Assembly: GCF_949628265.1 (NCBI RefSeq)
Contig: NC_088787.1
Span: 4,702,501-4,766,500 of the forward strand
Origin: Cloeon dipterum
Lineage: Eukaryota > Arthropoda > Insecta > Ephemeroptera > Baetidae
Length of the DNA: 64,000 bases
Reading direction: 5' to 3'
Part shown: piece by piece, positions 47,641 through 60,990 of the stretch
How positions within the stretch are numbered: position 1 is the first letter of the stretch
Layout of the letters: the number at the start of each line of letters is the position of its first letter
The notes under the pieces: generated by a model
The model's database searches: none
Seen by the model: the letters and a program-made list of their open reading frames with translations, nothing else
Told to the model about the DNA's origin: nothing
Translations under genes and position numbers: made by a program

Positions 47641-48879
47641 GAATAGCTCAGGGTTCACGGAATAGCCAAGGGTTGCGAATGGTCTCATGCAATAGGACTC
47701 GTCATTACGCGTCTTTTGAGACTAAATTTTCTAAAATAGCTTTGAATGCAGCTGAGATATAAGGGTCTGAAGTATGAAAAATTTCCATTTCGCAACTCTC
47801 CCATATGATTAACATGGAAATTTGGAAATCGAGAATTTTTCTACAATTTCCACTTAGAATTTTTTGAGTTTTTCACTCGGGATTAACTAAAAATTACACC
47901 AAATGAAAAGTAAACGAGTTTCAAGGCCGTGGAGGCGAGAGAAAAATTTATATATATAGTTTTTTAAAATTTGAACGATTTACGTCTCGACACGAATGCG
48001 GTGCGTAAAATCAAGGGTTGCGCGTTGAAATTTGGGGCTTTTGGCATTATCGCTTTACATTATACCACCTGATAGTGCTGCACCAAAAATTTGAGCCACG
48101 GGGCACGCTTCATACCCGAGATATAATGGACTTTGCAAAAAATGCTTTTTGCCATTTTCCCATTAACGACGCGTTATGTGCAAAAACGCGAAAATGGTTC
48201 TTCATTTTATTTAAAATCGGCCGCTCGTCGTATCGTCGACCTCAACACTTCATCGGATTTTACCTGAGAGACCCTAACGACCTTTTTCAGGGTAGTTCCA
48301 CCTGAGATCCTGTCCGCGGAGGATCTTTTGGAACAGAATACTCTTCTCGTCATATACTCATTTGGTCGAACCAGCTGGGCATCGTGGCTGGTGGTTCTTT
48401 GAAAATACTCGCTACGCGCTGTCGAGGTGCCTCTCTATTCCCTTTTGTGATATTTTGTTTTTTAGTTTGGTGTTTTTGTTGAAATATCAATTAAGACTTG
48501 TCTTGTTATTCATATTTTTAATCGACCTGCTTTTACGGGAAACAACGAAAATCCATTTTGTCCAATCATAACAAATATGTTTACTAAAAGGCATCTTGAG
48601 TTTTTAGCTGTGAATTAAGTTAAGATAATGGAAAGTGAGCAGCAAAAGTTGAGCGCTAATGCTCTAAAACATTTTCCGCTGCCTCTGCTTCTGAGATTAA
48701 GAGTGCAGAGTTTTTCTTCTGAAGTGATAATGAGACAAAGTCTGGTTTTTCATCCTCCGAGTATTTATAGAAATTAACCCTTGAACGAACACCTTGAAAA
48801 TCATGTTGAGACAATGCTGAAAGTGTTGATTTGTCGTTGAATTTATGCTGAGGAAATTAATAAATAAACACAGTTTAAT
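47641..48879. other. Gap with no gene recognised
   Basis: No supported exon. Its right part (48715-48879) is the 3' flank of the next LRR gene and is duplicated at 26826-27030. The middle (about 47990-48430) is GC-richer and of unknown nature. Confidence 0.4.
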
Positions 48880-51100
48880 TCAGTCAAAGAACCAAGGATT
48901 ATTTATTACTTCCGTTTGATTTCCGTATTTTTGGAATAACTCCGAAAATGGAACAATGTGTTTAGCAATTAAAGAAAGGATGCGTGGCGAAAATGACCCA
49001 TTATCTGGCGAGTTCAACGTCGTCTCAAACCCTATCAAATCTGGTAAAAAAACTGACGCGTTTTTCGTCAGCTCGCTCATCGTCTCAAAATAACAGCAGT
49101 GGATTCCAATGAACGGAATATATTTGAAAGTCTTCAATTGGCGCAGGATTCTCTTCTGGGAAATCAGGGTCGAGACTAGTTTTGTGTCCTTCTGGTTCAT
49201 AACAAAATCCGACATGCTTATATTCTCCAATTTTGGCGCTGATAGGATGTTTGGGATGCGAACGTATTCTGATGAACTGAAAGTTTTTGTCAACAAACAT
49301 TTAACTATTAAAAGACCGTCTTTTACGAGGTTTCTGAGCACATTAATCGATTCCTGAGGGTCGAATTAGGCATAGTGGATGATTTTCCGACCAAAAAGTA
49401 CAGCGTGATGCGCGAACTTTTTCCCGCCAAAACAATATGAACGTATTTGCGAGAACTGCGCATGCGTGAGAGCTGGTTTGAGCACTTGCAGAGAGACCAC
49501 CTATACGGATGACTTCTTTGTAAGATCCAGCAAGCTCTGACGCATGCGCACTTCTCACATTCATATTGTTTTGGCGGGAAAAAAGTTCGCACGTCGCTCT
49601 GGACTTTTTGGCTGGAAAAAATATCCACTTTGCCTAATTCGACCCTCAGGAATCGATTGGAGAGCTCAGAAATTTCGTCCCAAAGATCATTTTAAAGAAA
49701 AAAAAATCCTGACTTACTTATTTCGACCCATCCACTGGAAGTTTTTCAGCTCTGCAAAAAAGTCGAGCGGAGCTGGGTCAACCATTCTCAATCTGCGCAA
49801 AGCCAGAGTCTCCAGTTTTGGACAGGCTTTGAAAATTTTTCTGAATTCATACTGAAGTTCCGTACAAAGACCGTTGCATATGCAAAGCGTGTGCATCCTC
49901 TGGCCATATTTGTTCAGAAGCAGATCCAAAATTTCAGCATTTGAGCAATCATTTAAAACCAAAGACTCGATTTTCGTAAATTGCAGCAAAGCAGATATTT
50001 TTCCTTGGGAAATACTTTCAAATCTGCATCCTTTGAGGCATATCTATACATTAAATTAAATTACGAAATTATTACAATAAAATATAAATTAGACAAACCC
50101 TCAAATGAGTGACGTTGGGGAACCAGGCCAATTGTTCAGGCTTTATTTTACGAAGGTCAACACATAAGTGGCGCAGCTGCGAAGGAGCCAAAGGAGGCTC
50201 TGTTGGAAGTTCAAAGCCACCAAAACTTTTTGTGTCTGCTTTCATTTCAACAATTTCCAGCGTGGGCAATTGTCTGAGGCAGCGTTGAGTCAAGACGCCA
50301 CTCTCTGTGATTGAAAAAGTTCCTTTTTCGCGCTCAAATGTTCTGAATGTGAACACTTTCAGACGAGAGAAGCTTCGTTCAAAGTCCGAATCACTGCATT
50401 GAAACTGATTGCTTCGTTTAGTCACGTCTGAGACGACGTCGACGGCCACATTGACCAAACTTGGCAGACTTTCACAGAGTTGCCTGAGAAAGGTGAACTG
50501 AATTTTGTATCCATCGATTTGGAGCGTTTGAAGAGATGACAAGCAGCTGATCTGTCGAGTTGTCTTTCGGTGCAAAAATGTATCACACTCGGAATCTCCA
50601 AAAGCGAGAGATTTGAGCTCAGAAGCGCGTGATGCTAACAATGCCACAACCTAAAAGGACAATTAATTTTTCACAATATATTAAAGAAATGTATGGTATA
50701 CCCTTGTTTCCTGATACAGCTTGACTTTATTCGGGCAGAAGGACATGAAATTTGACAGCTTGATGTCCTTCGTCAGGGGAGTGATTAAATGAATAAAGTA
50801 ATTCAACCGAATTTCGAATTTTTCTCCGTCTCTTATTGAGCTTGTATTCCTCAGCAGTTGGTCCAGAATCATCTGGCATGCGTGATCGGCTGAAAATTGT
50901 ATTTTAATTTTAGTGTGTTGTAATTAAAGAGAACACTCACGAATATATACGGTTTTCTTTTTGGATTCATCTTTTTCGTGGACGGAGCATTCGATGATTC
51001 TAACAAATTCTTCGATCGCAATGCTGAACAGACTCTTTGGCATTCGCAGATGTTGCAACCTAATTTTCGTCAGCAGCAGTCTGCTATCGCTTTGATCCAT
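48880..51100 (-). CDS. Intact LRR-family protein, subfamily 1, 540 residues
   Basis: Five exons: 51100-50941, 50889-50702, 50650-50099, 50043-49718 and 49276-48880, giving 541 codons with the stop. It starts MDQSDSRLLLTKIRLQHL. The short exon 2 of relatives is absent; exon 1 is slightly longer and joins the next exon in the same phase. The mid-region signature is TKDIKLSNFMSFCP. LRR motifs include ISCLSSLQTLQIDG, CESLPSLVNVAV, FPNVTHLRV, CPKLETLAL and NILSAPKLENISM. The last intron is 441 bases instead of about 55 because it holds a foldback element (49305-49700). The frame is open, so splicing of the enlarged intron presumably still works. Confidence 0.83.
49305..49700. mobile_element. Foldback/MITE-like element in an LRR-gene intron
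   Basis: Left part ATCGATTCCTGAGGGTCGAA and TTTTTCCCGCCAAAACAAT; the right part is the reverse complement of the same strings, so the arms exceed 100 bases. Outer similarity extends to the ACTATTAAAAGACC end. The loop carries CTGCGCATGCG. No ORF. It sits in the last intron of the gene at 48880-51100. Confidence 0.8.
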
Positions 51101-52225
51101 CTCTATTAGCGAACTCGATTTTATTTCTAAGATCCAAAAGGTTTAGACTCACAAACTGAACTGTTATCTAAAGCTTTTAGTTCGACTCTGAAGCCAACAT
51201 CGCTCCTCTGCTTATTAATTTTTAAATATTTGCTTTGTGTCCACAGCAGATTTATTTAAAATACAAAGGTTATAAAGCCGCGCGTGTCACATACTTGATC
51301 CGAAAAATAGATTAATAAATAATATTACGCCTTTTTGTAAATTAATTTTTTTTCAATTTCCTTTTTCACCGATGGCTGAGAACTCTATTTTTCTAATGTG
51401 CTGCTGATTTCTTTACTGGAATTATTTCAAGCAATATTAATCATTTTGTGATTTCCAACTCTTCTGATGCAAACCAGCGAAGATATGACCGCTTTTGATT
51501 TTCTCCCACATTCGCACACTCATAATTGAAATGCATATTTCCCAAATGCTTCTGGAAAGAGGTGGATATAACAGTTAGTAGGCTACTTTAACCTATTTTT
51601 TGCAAGTAAATTTATTTTGTTAGGCATTACAATTAATGCCTTTCGCGCCAGAAAATTTAAATTTTTAAATATGAGATCATCTGATTGGTTGAGGAGTTTC
51701 AATCCCAAATCAAGTGACTACTTGTTTCAGATTGACTTCAATTCAGTTCATTCATTCTTTCTGTACGCTGATTGAACAAAAAGTTGGCAAGTTTTGAGGT
51801 GATTTTAACGATTGCAGAGACGAACAATTTTTTTTAAAACAATGTCATGTCATCGTTTTCTAGATTTCAGCTGGTTTAAAGCTGAAACAGATAATCCACA
51901 AACCCCAGCAGCTCGACTGATAAGATAAAAAACACTTTTCAGAGATGACTTTTGAATAAATTAACTTAATTTTGGATACATTGATTTTTCCAAAAAATAT
52001 TATAGGTTCTCAAACGGCCAGTTGAAATTTTCAGACGAATTTAGTAAATTTATTAAAAAAGTTGTCTACCAGGCCAGGTGGAAGGTTTACCACCTGGCAA
52101 CCATATCGCTCAACACAGGCTGCTCTCCTTTTCTCAGACGCTGTTTGTCCGCCTCCCGCGCAAGTCGTCGATTTATCTCCGCCTCACAAACTGTTCACTG
52201 CGCTCTCCCTTTCAAAGCAACAAAA
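51101..52225. other. Gap between LRR subfamily clusters
   Basis: No exon is supported. It separates the head-to-head LRR genes at 48880-51100 (minus) and 52226-54215 (plus) and should contain their promoters. 51943-52024 resembles 38205-38290. Confidence 0.4.
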
Positions 52226-54215
52226 ATGGTAAGAGCAATTTTTAAATCCTGTTTCTTTTCTCCTAGCGTTGAACTGCTTAAAATGATTGATAAATAATTC
52301 CAGTGTCTCGAGCATTACGAAGCAAAAACAAACAGCTAACCACCTGTTAGAAATATATAAAAGCATTAATAAGGGATTTAATTTAATTTTTTCTTACAGA
52401 AGTCAACCAGCCTTTTGCATAAGGCTATCGAAACTGTGTTTGAAAACATCGATAAATACGACAAGGACTTGGTTAAGGTCGTAATTGGTGAGTTAAACTT
52501 AAGATTAGACAAAAAATGATAACTTTTAGATGCTTATAAAGTTCCCCAAAATGCATTGGAAAGTTTATAGTTATTCAGACGGACATTAATTATCTTTATT
52601 TTTATTTTAAGAAGTTTGTATTACAATCAAAATAATATATAATAAAAAAACAAATAATTTGATGAATGAATGAATTTTCAGAGCCTTTTCGAGGGAAGCT
52701 GCTTGACGAAATTTATCATAAGGCAATATACCACGATTTCTTGTGCGACGGTCGAGATGATCACGTTGACAAACTATGGGCAATTCTGCCTTGCTTGATT
52801 AACTCGAAATTCTACACAAAACTTGACACCACCGAACTCCCTCACAACTTCTGCAAATTCTCTACCTTGTCCAACTCTCGCTTTCAAGAGGTAAATGCAT
52901 TTTAAGTACTTAATTCCATTCCGTAAATTCACGAATATAATTATTATTTCAGTTCATCCGGAGTTTAGGATCGAACACTCCGAACCTGAGGGAACTACAA
53001 ATCGATACAGAACTCGGATGTAAATATTCGCTTGAAGAACGTGAATTGGCTTCGATTGTTCAGCTCAAGAATTTGACCTGCATTGAAATCTATAACGTTC
53101 AAGTTCCGTTGTCAGGAATTTTGGATGTCACTCGTCAATGCGAAAATTTGGAAAGCATTATAGCGAATAGTGTCAAATTTGATGTGGAACTCTCATTCAG
53201 GGATGACTTTGTGTATGTCCAAGTCGAGGCGTCAGATCTTTACCCTTGGCATACAGACCTGAAGATGAAAACTACGATGCCAACAACAGACCCAAAATTT
53301 GCAGCTCATACGCATTTTATGGAATTGAGGCTAACGCCAAAAGAAAACCTAGACATTTTTTTGGCACAACAGTTTGCTGAAAAACTAACGGAAATACACG
53401 TAAGAATTTAATTCCTTTTTACTTATGCTAATACTAACAATAATTAACAAATTAATATTTCAGTTTCATTCTAGTGAACTTACAGAAATGGTCGAATTTC
53501 CACACCTTCCACAAATAAAATACGCAATGATTTACTGCGACAACAAATCGGTGCACGCTTTAAGGTGTTTCATGAAACGAAACGGAGAGACTCTTCAGGA
53601 GTTGAATCTAAAGGGTATTAGCAACAAGGAGAAGATGACCTTTGGCGAAATCTTCGGCTTCTGTCCTAATCTTCAGTCGTTGACATTGTTTTTTTGCACT
53701 TTGTCTGGGAATGACGCACCTATCGATGCGATGCGCCAACTGAAACGATTTGATTGGATTTTGGCAAACCGGTAAGAAATCATTGAAAAATACTAATTAT
53801 TTTTTTGGTAGCTATAACTAAAGCTATCTTTTTCTTTTACCCTGTTCGGTATTTTAGGCATCTTTATATTTTTACATTTATTAGCTTATTTTAATTTTGA
53901 ACTAATTTGACTAATTTTTCGTTGTTATCTCTCATTAAAATTTTAAATCATTGCAGATTTCTTTCTGAACAAGTCGCATTTTCAAGCATCTTGTCAGCAC
54001 CACTGCTGGAAGACCTCATCGTTCACCTATGCAATATTGATTTCAGCGACAACGCCACCATCATAGCTCGAATTCAGAGGCGCGAAATCTTGCAGAATCT
54101 CAAGAAATATCATATGGTTCAATTCACTTCCGAGAATGACCTTGAAAACTCTATCTTATACTTAAAAAGTTTCAATGAGTTGAAAAACGCCATTGCTTCA
54201 GCAATTTCTGAATAA
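52226..54215 (+). CDS. LRR-family protein, subfamily 2, 437 residues
   Basis: Six coding segments: 52226-52228, 52400-52487, 52682-52890, 52953-53399, 53464-53771 and 53957-54215, total 438 codons. The first coding exon would hold only the ATG, directly before a GTAAGA donor, in AAAAATG context. Exon 2 gives KSTSLLHKAIETVFENIDKY. Exon 3 encodes the marker [20 protein letters not shown]. Later exons carry LRR motifs: [57 protein letters not shown]. The subfamily differs from the first one in its N-terminus but shares the [13 protein letters not shown] final exon and the phases there. Function unknown. Confidence 0.8.
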
Positions 54216-54394
54216 TTAACCACGGCTATACAACCTACTGCATGTCATAACTTTTTAATTCAAATAAAATCTTCTGCTCACCAATTCGAATATATATTTA
54301 ATAACCTTTTTATGTAATTCTGTAAAAAAATTCCCTTCAAGGCGTTCAGAAAATGGGTCTTCTTCAGGCTTAAATTTATTTTAAATTCACCGGG

Positions 54395-54900
54395 GTCCGG
54401 ATTCACGCGACGCGCAGATATGGCGTCTTCTAGAGCCCGGCGGGAAAGTCACAAACGTAATGAATGAAATGAAAATACCGTCAGAACAATTAATGTTTCT
54501 GTTGTTATTTCTTTAATAGCAGCTGATTAGCCCGGTAATTGGCAAATCGACCGTTAGATGGCACATCAAGGCAGATGGAAATGTAACAAAATACACGGGA
54601 ATGAAATTATTAGGTTGACACGCCCCTTTTTCAACGCTTCTAAATGGCCGCTGGTCTGTCTCCTCTGATTGGCCTCCGCTATTTCGACACCATATATTGA
54701 CTTCTGACCTGCGGGAACCAACACAGATCGCAACCCGAGCCCCGGTGGGAATTTTGACTGCGCAAAAGGTTTTGATTTGGGTCACACATGCGCAGTAGTG
54801 AGTTTTAGCTTCCCTGTGGAATGAAGAGGCGATCTGAACCTACTGCGCATGCTTGAGATGCGAACAAGTTTACTGCGCAGCTTCAAAATCGGCGTACATT
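54395..54900. repeat. Dispersed repeat R1, copy 2, with inverted GCGCATGC motifs
   Basis: Same ordered blocks as 22290-22445 and 55075-55690. It adds a 3' part in which CATGCGCAGTAG (54787) and CTACTGCGCATG (54840) form perfect 12-base inverted arms. These resemble NRF-1 sites. Confidence 0.6.
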
Positions 54901-55074
54901 CAAAGCATGCATTAAAGGAAACGTCAATTCTCCACCATTTTAGAGTTTTCCCCCTCTAAAACGGTCTGATTAACATATCAAGTCATTCAAATTTCCAATT
55001 AATTGAAATTTAATCCCGTAAGTGACCGAAAAAATACATTAGAAGGTCAACTCTTTTGGGTATATGTACCAAGG

Positions 55075-55690
55075 CCTGGATTCACGCGGCGGTCAGATGT
55101 AGCGTCCGGTACAATGCGGTGGGAAAATTAATAACGTAGAATAATATTGGCTTGCAAAAGATTTTATATCAGGAAATGAATATTTTCGGTCTAACTTCTT
55201 TATTAATTGCTGATTACGCCAGTAATTTGTGAATCAACTATAGATGGTACAAAAACTGCTTGGCGTGTGCTAGAGACACGCAAATACGCAATGCTCAGTT
55301 TCATGCATGTCAAGTGAAAGCGGAAATGAAATTATTAGGGTCGGGACACCTCTTTTTTACGCTTCTGATTGGCCGCTGGACTGTCTCCTTTATTTTCGAC
55401 GCCATATTGACTTCTGACCGGCAAGAACCAAACACAGATCTCAATCCGGTGGGAATTTCGACTGCGCAAAAGGTTTTAAATTGGGTCACGCATGCGCAGT
55501 GATGAGTTTCAGCCTCCCTGTGAGATGAAGAAGCAATCTGAGCCCACTGCGCATGCTTAAGTTGCGCACAAGTTTGCTGCGCAGCTTCAAAATGAGCGAA
55601 TTTTCCAAGCTGACTGACTGGCCTCCAATACTTCGACGCCATATTGACTTCTGACCGGCAAGCAACAACACATATCGCAATCCAGAGTGG
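55075..55690. repeat. Dispersed repeat R1, copy 3 plus partial copy
   Basis: It starts GGATTCACGCGGCGG, like 54395. The core is at 55320-55450 and the GCGCATGC part at 55460-55600. A further partial core (CGACGCCATATTGACTTCTG) follows at 55633-55680. The tandem layout with copy 2 suggests local duplication. Confidence 0.6.
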
Positions 55691-56201
55691 ATTATAAAAT
55701 TGTTTTAAGAAGAAAAACCTGTTTCCATAACAAACATTGCTTTCTTTGCAATGAAAAACGCGGTCATACGAAATGACCATTATTAAAAAATTTCCGAAAA
55801 ATTCGACCTATGCAACATGCATGAAATCAACCATCTTGTGATTCCAAGACATATTCCAAATGAAAATTATAGTTAAAAAATACTCGAAGGAGCTGGCTCG
55901 TGCACTTTAACGATTACTATTTCTTAAAGAACCTATCAATTTGCATCAATACTATGAAAAAATGGCCTGATGCCTGTATGGATCCAGATTTAGCAGCTGA
56001 TTTCTGAATTCAATTGAAAAAAACTCGGGCAAAGAGTGCTTTGGTCATTTTTGATGTCTTCAGGGAAAATTGTCAACCCTAACTGAATTTTCTTATATCT
56101 TTTGTAGAAAATTGCATAAAAAGAAAAGAGGCAATTTAATAAAAATGTACATTCAATATTTTAATATTAAAAAATATGCAGTTGATTTCGTATATCGATG
56201 A
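55691..56201. other. Gap with no gene recognised
   Basis: Short AT-rich spacer before the 3' end of the next LRR gene. Confidence 0.4.
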
Positions 56202-58485
56202 TTAAGCAGAAATTGCTTTTCGAAGAGCGTCATTTAACTCTGTGTAACTTTTAAAGTATTTTGAAAAGTTTTCATCGTTCTCAACCTCGGAAATTTGCCT
56301 CGCTTCTTCAATATCCATAACAAATTTCTTCAGATTCTGCAAGATTTCGCGTCTGTTAATCCGAGCTATGACGCTGGCGTTGTCGCTGAAGTCAATATTT
56401 GGTAGGGAAATGTAGATGTGTTCAAGTAGCGGCGCTGACAAAATGCTTGAGAAAGAGACTCCATCAGATGAAAATCTGCAATGATTCAAAATTAATATGA
56501 GTGGTACAAGACCGAAAAATTTGTCAATTAATTGAAATTTTAACTTTGATCCTGCCTGCCTTTCCTTTTATTTTATTTTTCTTGAGATTCAATTATATAT
56601 GCAGCAAATTATAAAACAAAAGCAAAAAAAAAAACTTTTTAAAACCAAAGTGAAAAATTAAAAATCCAACAAAAGGGATTCCAGGGTTACAAAATAAAAC
56701 TGGATGAAAAATTCAAAAAATCATGCACCCGCTCGTGTGTAATAAGCATAAAATACCAACCAGGATGACAAAAAATGTTTGATTGTTACTGAATAAATGA
56801 AAAATATTATACTATGAATAATTTACCGGCTTTCAGAGCTCCATGCGAATTCTTCCAATTGTTTCATCGCATCGACAGGGGCATCATTCCCAACCAAAGT
56901 GCAACAATGTAATATCAACGCCTGAAGATTAGGGCAGAGTCTGAAGATTTCGCTAAAGGTCATCTTCTCCTTGCTGTCAATATCGTTTAGAGTCAACTCC
57001 TGAAGTCTCTCGCCGTTTCTTTTCATGAAACACCTTAAAGCGTGCGCCGATTTATTGCCGCATTTAATCTCTGCGTATTTTATTTGTGGAAGGAGCGGAA
57101 ACTCATCCATTTCTTCCATATCCTCCATTCTAGAGAGAACTATCTGAATTACAACAATGATGATTAATTTACTTGAATTTAATCATGTCCCTATAATTAT
57201 TTCTTACTTCTAATTCCGTAAGTTTTTCAGCAAACGAACAAACCAAACTTAAATCCGAGGTTTTTTTTGGCCGTAAACTCAATTTGGTGTTGGGCTCGCC
57301 ATCTGGGTCCCATGTTGGCATCGTAGTGTTCAACTCCAACTTTAGCCTCCCAAGTTTACAATCATCCGCATCAATGGAGACGTTTACGAAGTCATTCCTG
57401 AAGGTGACACTTGGAGATTCCACGTCAAATCTGACAAAGTTTGCTTGAAGTCTTTTCAATTTTTCGCATCGACGAGAAATGTCCAATATTCCTGACAAAG
57501 GGACATGAACTTGAAATATCGTAAGGATGGCCAAATTCTTCAGCTGAATAATCGAATCCAATTCGCGTTCTTCAAGTGAATATTCTTCATCCCTGGTTGG
57601 GTTATTGATTTTTAATTCTCTCAGGTTAGGAGTGTTCGCCCCCAAACACCTGATGAACTGAAATCGTAATAAACATAATTAATTTGTAATATTATTTTAA
57701 TTCATGAATTTACCTCTTGAAAGCGAGAGTTGGACATAGTAGAGGAAGCAGGGCAGTACATGCTCATATCATGGGTGTCAAGTTTTGTGTACAATTTCGA
57801 GTTGATCAGGAAAGGCAGCATTGCCCATAGTTTGTCTTGGTGATCATATTGACGGTCGCATTTTGAATAATGTTTTTTTGCCATTTCTAACATTTCTTTA
57901 AGCATCTTCTGTCGAAATGGTGCTGAAAATTAATAAATTATAATCAATTTATTTGACTTTTGTGATACAGTTTAACATCATGTTAATTTTTTAACCAATT
58001 TTCAGTACATTCCGTGGGATGTGAGTTCACTGAATGTCTAAAAACACCACTGAGAGGAGAACATTGGGCCCGAATGGCCATCTTTTTGCCTCCACGCACA
58101 GAGATCATTTGATTGAAAAGCCAGAAATAACTCTCTTTGCCATCACTGACATTAGTTAACGATTATAAGATGCTAGAATTGCTGAAAAACTCCCATTACT
58201 TTGACAATCTTTTGATTGCCTTAAAAATTCGAGTCAACGTGCTACTGGTAACAGTTCTTAAATCAAAATATTTAAATAGTATTAGTGGCTAACTGACATT
58301 ATGTTCCAAAATTTTTTGTGGACATTTAAAAGCAACTTAAATTTTGAAATTTGTTTTAGTCCATATAACCATAACTTATCGATAATGCTTTACTTACCAA
58401 TAATGGTTTTAACAAGGTCCTTGTCATATTTGTCGATGTTGTCAACCAGAGCTTTGATAGCCAGGTCCAATAGACTGGGAGGATC
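56202..58485 (-). CDS. LRR-family protein, subfamily 2, about 446 residues (start codon unresolved)
   Basis: Coding exons 58485-58398 (88 bases), 57922-57714 (209), 57657-57208 (450), 57143-56827 (317) and 56475-56202 (274). The phases equal those of the gene at 52226-54215, where the 88-base exon follows a three-base ATG exon. I could not find that ATG exon here; a CAG/GTCAGT donor near 58662 may end a 5' untranslated exon. The protein starts [20 protein letters not shown], contains [20 protein letters not shown], and has LRR motifs such as [23 protein letters not shown] and [13 protein letters not shown]. It is closely related to the gene at 61409-63727, with intron sequence also conserved, so the duplication is recent. 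Function unknown. Confidence 0.77.
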
Positions 58486-58744
58486 CTGCAAGAAAAAAGA
58501 TATTAAGTTTTTTATTAGCAAGAAGTTAAGCACATAAGAAGAAGATAGCATTTGATTTGAGGCGCAGAATTATTTCTCATGGCAACGAGGGTGAAAGGCA
58601 GAAATAAAATCGTTAGATCACCTTTTTGATAAAATATTCTCTGCTTTTTTGAACTGAACTGACCTGCACAAAAATTACAAGTAAGAAAAATTTAAAATAG
58701 AAAATAAAACAAAAAATAAACACGATGGCTGTTATTTTTATTTA

Positions 58745-59640
58745 AACAAGCGCTTGCTGTGGCGCGCTTGGCGCCTCCCGCCGGGCGACTGTCCGTCGAG
58801 ACTGGTGCGTTGATTGAGTTGAAGCTAATCGACCTTGTCGATTCTCGTGAATCGTGTTCAATATACCGAAAAATCGCAAGTGGTTGCGTCGGAACGGTCA
58901 GCGCGGCGTTGGAAAAATCGCGAAAAATTGCCCCAGGGCCAATTTCGCGGAAGTAATAAAATGTTTAAAAATAACCGAAAAAAGGGGTAATTTTGATTTG
59001 AATAAAAAATTTATTAATATATTAATAAAAATCCCTCAAAATGGATACCTGTTCGGTGTGGCAAGCCGCTAATAGCCATTAAACTCGCGTTCAAACTAAA
59101 ATTCGAACAACTTTTCGACCTCGACTTTTGCGAAAATTTTGCCCTTGGAAGAAGCGTGGTTTCTCTCAGAATGATCGGATTTTGCAAAACCGCACACGGC
59201 CAGACATGCACCACCGAGGCGCATCTCACCGTGCAGCAATCGGGGCCCGGCGACCCACGGGACCCTGGCCAGGCCCCGAAAACAAAAAATTTGCAATGAC
59301 TAATTCGCGTTTTTCAACTGGAAAATTCAAAGCTCGGCTCCTGTTTTTCGCACGGTCAAAAAACAATGTTGGACACACTCGTGATAAAATTCTGCGAATG
59401 AGAGAAATTGTCGCCTGCCCCGCACGCCCCACCCCACCCCACCATCGAACCACCAAACATCGCCGTAAAAAGGGCTACATTTTATTAATTTTTCTATGGG
59501 CCCCGAGGAAGGTTGTTCATTTAGCGCCGTGCGGCGTCGATCGGAATGGATTTGATTTTTTTACCCAGGATCATAAGGAAGCGATTTAATCGGCGGGTTC
59601 CTGCTGGGCCCCTATGGGCCCGCGGGCGCGTATTAGCTTT
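58745..59640. other. GC-rich island of unknown nature
   Basis: GC-rich stretch (CGCCTCCCGCCGGGCG, GGGGCCCGGCGACC) in AT-rich surroundings. ORFs are short and overlap on both strands. It is similar in texture to 38880-40620 and lies upstream of the minus-strand LRR gene at 56202-58485, so a promoter island is possible. Confidence 0.4.
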
Positions 59641-60830
59641 GTTAAGAGTGAATGAACAATGTGCACGCTTTTAATTGCGTTTACGAAGGAACTAGTAATG
59701 ATTCACATCTCAATCATCGCGACACAGTTTCAAAATTCATTTGCACTAGCCGATTTTTAAATAGAAGCGTGGCTGCGCGTAATTATTCAAAATACACGCC
59801 TTAAAATTATTAGCTGGCACTGTTTTTGAATTTTAAGCAGCGAGAAATTATGGAAGAAAACTGAAATGCGAGTTATGAAAACTGTTCTTACCATTTTTGT
59901 TGTTTGTGCAGTGGGAGAGAGAACAACACGTAGCGAGCGAGCGAGGGTGAACACACGACTGAGCGTCTCCTTGCTTTTGCGGGAGAATCGAGGAGCCTCT
60001 TTTCCGTGCGCGCATGGCGGGTGCGGGTATTATTGTTGCCGCAGGTGGTAAATCTGGCGGCGGCCTCAAACGCTTCGTAATAAATGACGAAATCTTTCCT
60101 TATATACCGCCGCGTTGCTCGACACTTAAATTACCTTTTACGTAATTTTACCAACATATTTTCATCATAGCTCACAAGCAATAAATATTTTTACACCAAA
60201 CATAGTTTTGTAGCTCTGTAACAGCAGGCGCCAAACACGCGCGTTAAGTGGCGCTGGGCGGGGAGCAACAGGCTAAATGAACTGTCTAAAATTCCAAAAT
60301 ATTTTTAATTTTACTCAATAATAAATTGATTTTTGTTAAAAATATTTCTCTTAAGTGAGCGAGCCCGTTTTTCGGGTGTGGGTTTTTCCTGTTGCATCTC
60401 GCTGCTTTCATAAATTTAGGCAAGTGGCATCTTTGTTCTTTTTCCTTTGCTTGGGGCGCTAGCAATCGCGTCAATCGCACAGCGACGAAGAAAATCAGGG
60501 GCAAAAAGGACAGCAAAAGACCAGCCGCACGATGCGCGTGCAGCGCTGCGTGCATTTTCGATGATACATATAATAATTGTCGAGAAAAACTACTTCGAAT
60601 GCAGATTTTGACTGCTTTTTGAGGCATCGAAATGCATTGGACGGCTTAGATGAGTTAATTAAATCTTTTAATAAAATTAATTCACGCACAATCAAGGTTT
60701 TTAATTATCTTTTCTCAATATTTCATCTTTTTTCTGCTTTGGTAAGGTTTTTTCATAATAAAAATTATTAAATCTGATTAATAGTGCGAGAGAAAATAAT
60801 GTGCGTCTGCTGGCCGGCCGCCCCACCAGA
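59641..60830. other. Gap with no gene recognised
   Basis: Includes a moderately GC-rich part near 59900-60070 with a 43-codon ORF (MAGAGIIVAAGGKSGGG) that lacks support. No RNA gene was recognised. Confidence 0.4.
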
Positions 60831-60990
60831 TCTGACGCATGCGTAGTTCGCGCACAAAAGGTTCATATTATTTGGCGGCAAAAAAAGTTTCCGCGAGTGC
60901 TACGCACGTCACGCTGAACTTTTTGGTCGGAAAAAATACCAAATTTACCTAATTCGACCCTCAGGAATCGATTCGTGTGCTCAAAATTTT
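60831..60990. mobile_element. Solo arm of the 49305-type foldback element
   Basis: TCTGACGCATGCG, TTTGGCGGCAAAAAAAG and AATTCGACCCTCAGGAATCG match the right arm of the element at 49305-49700 in the same order. The left arm is missing. Confidence 0.7.

Noticed and set aside
60014..60145. Short ORF MAGAGIIVAAGGKSGGG...
   Set aside because: A histone-like start was considered, but the rest has no histone fold sequence and no splice partner.
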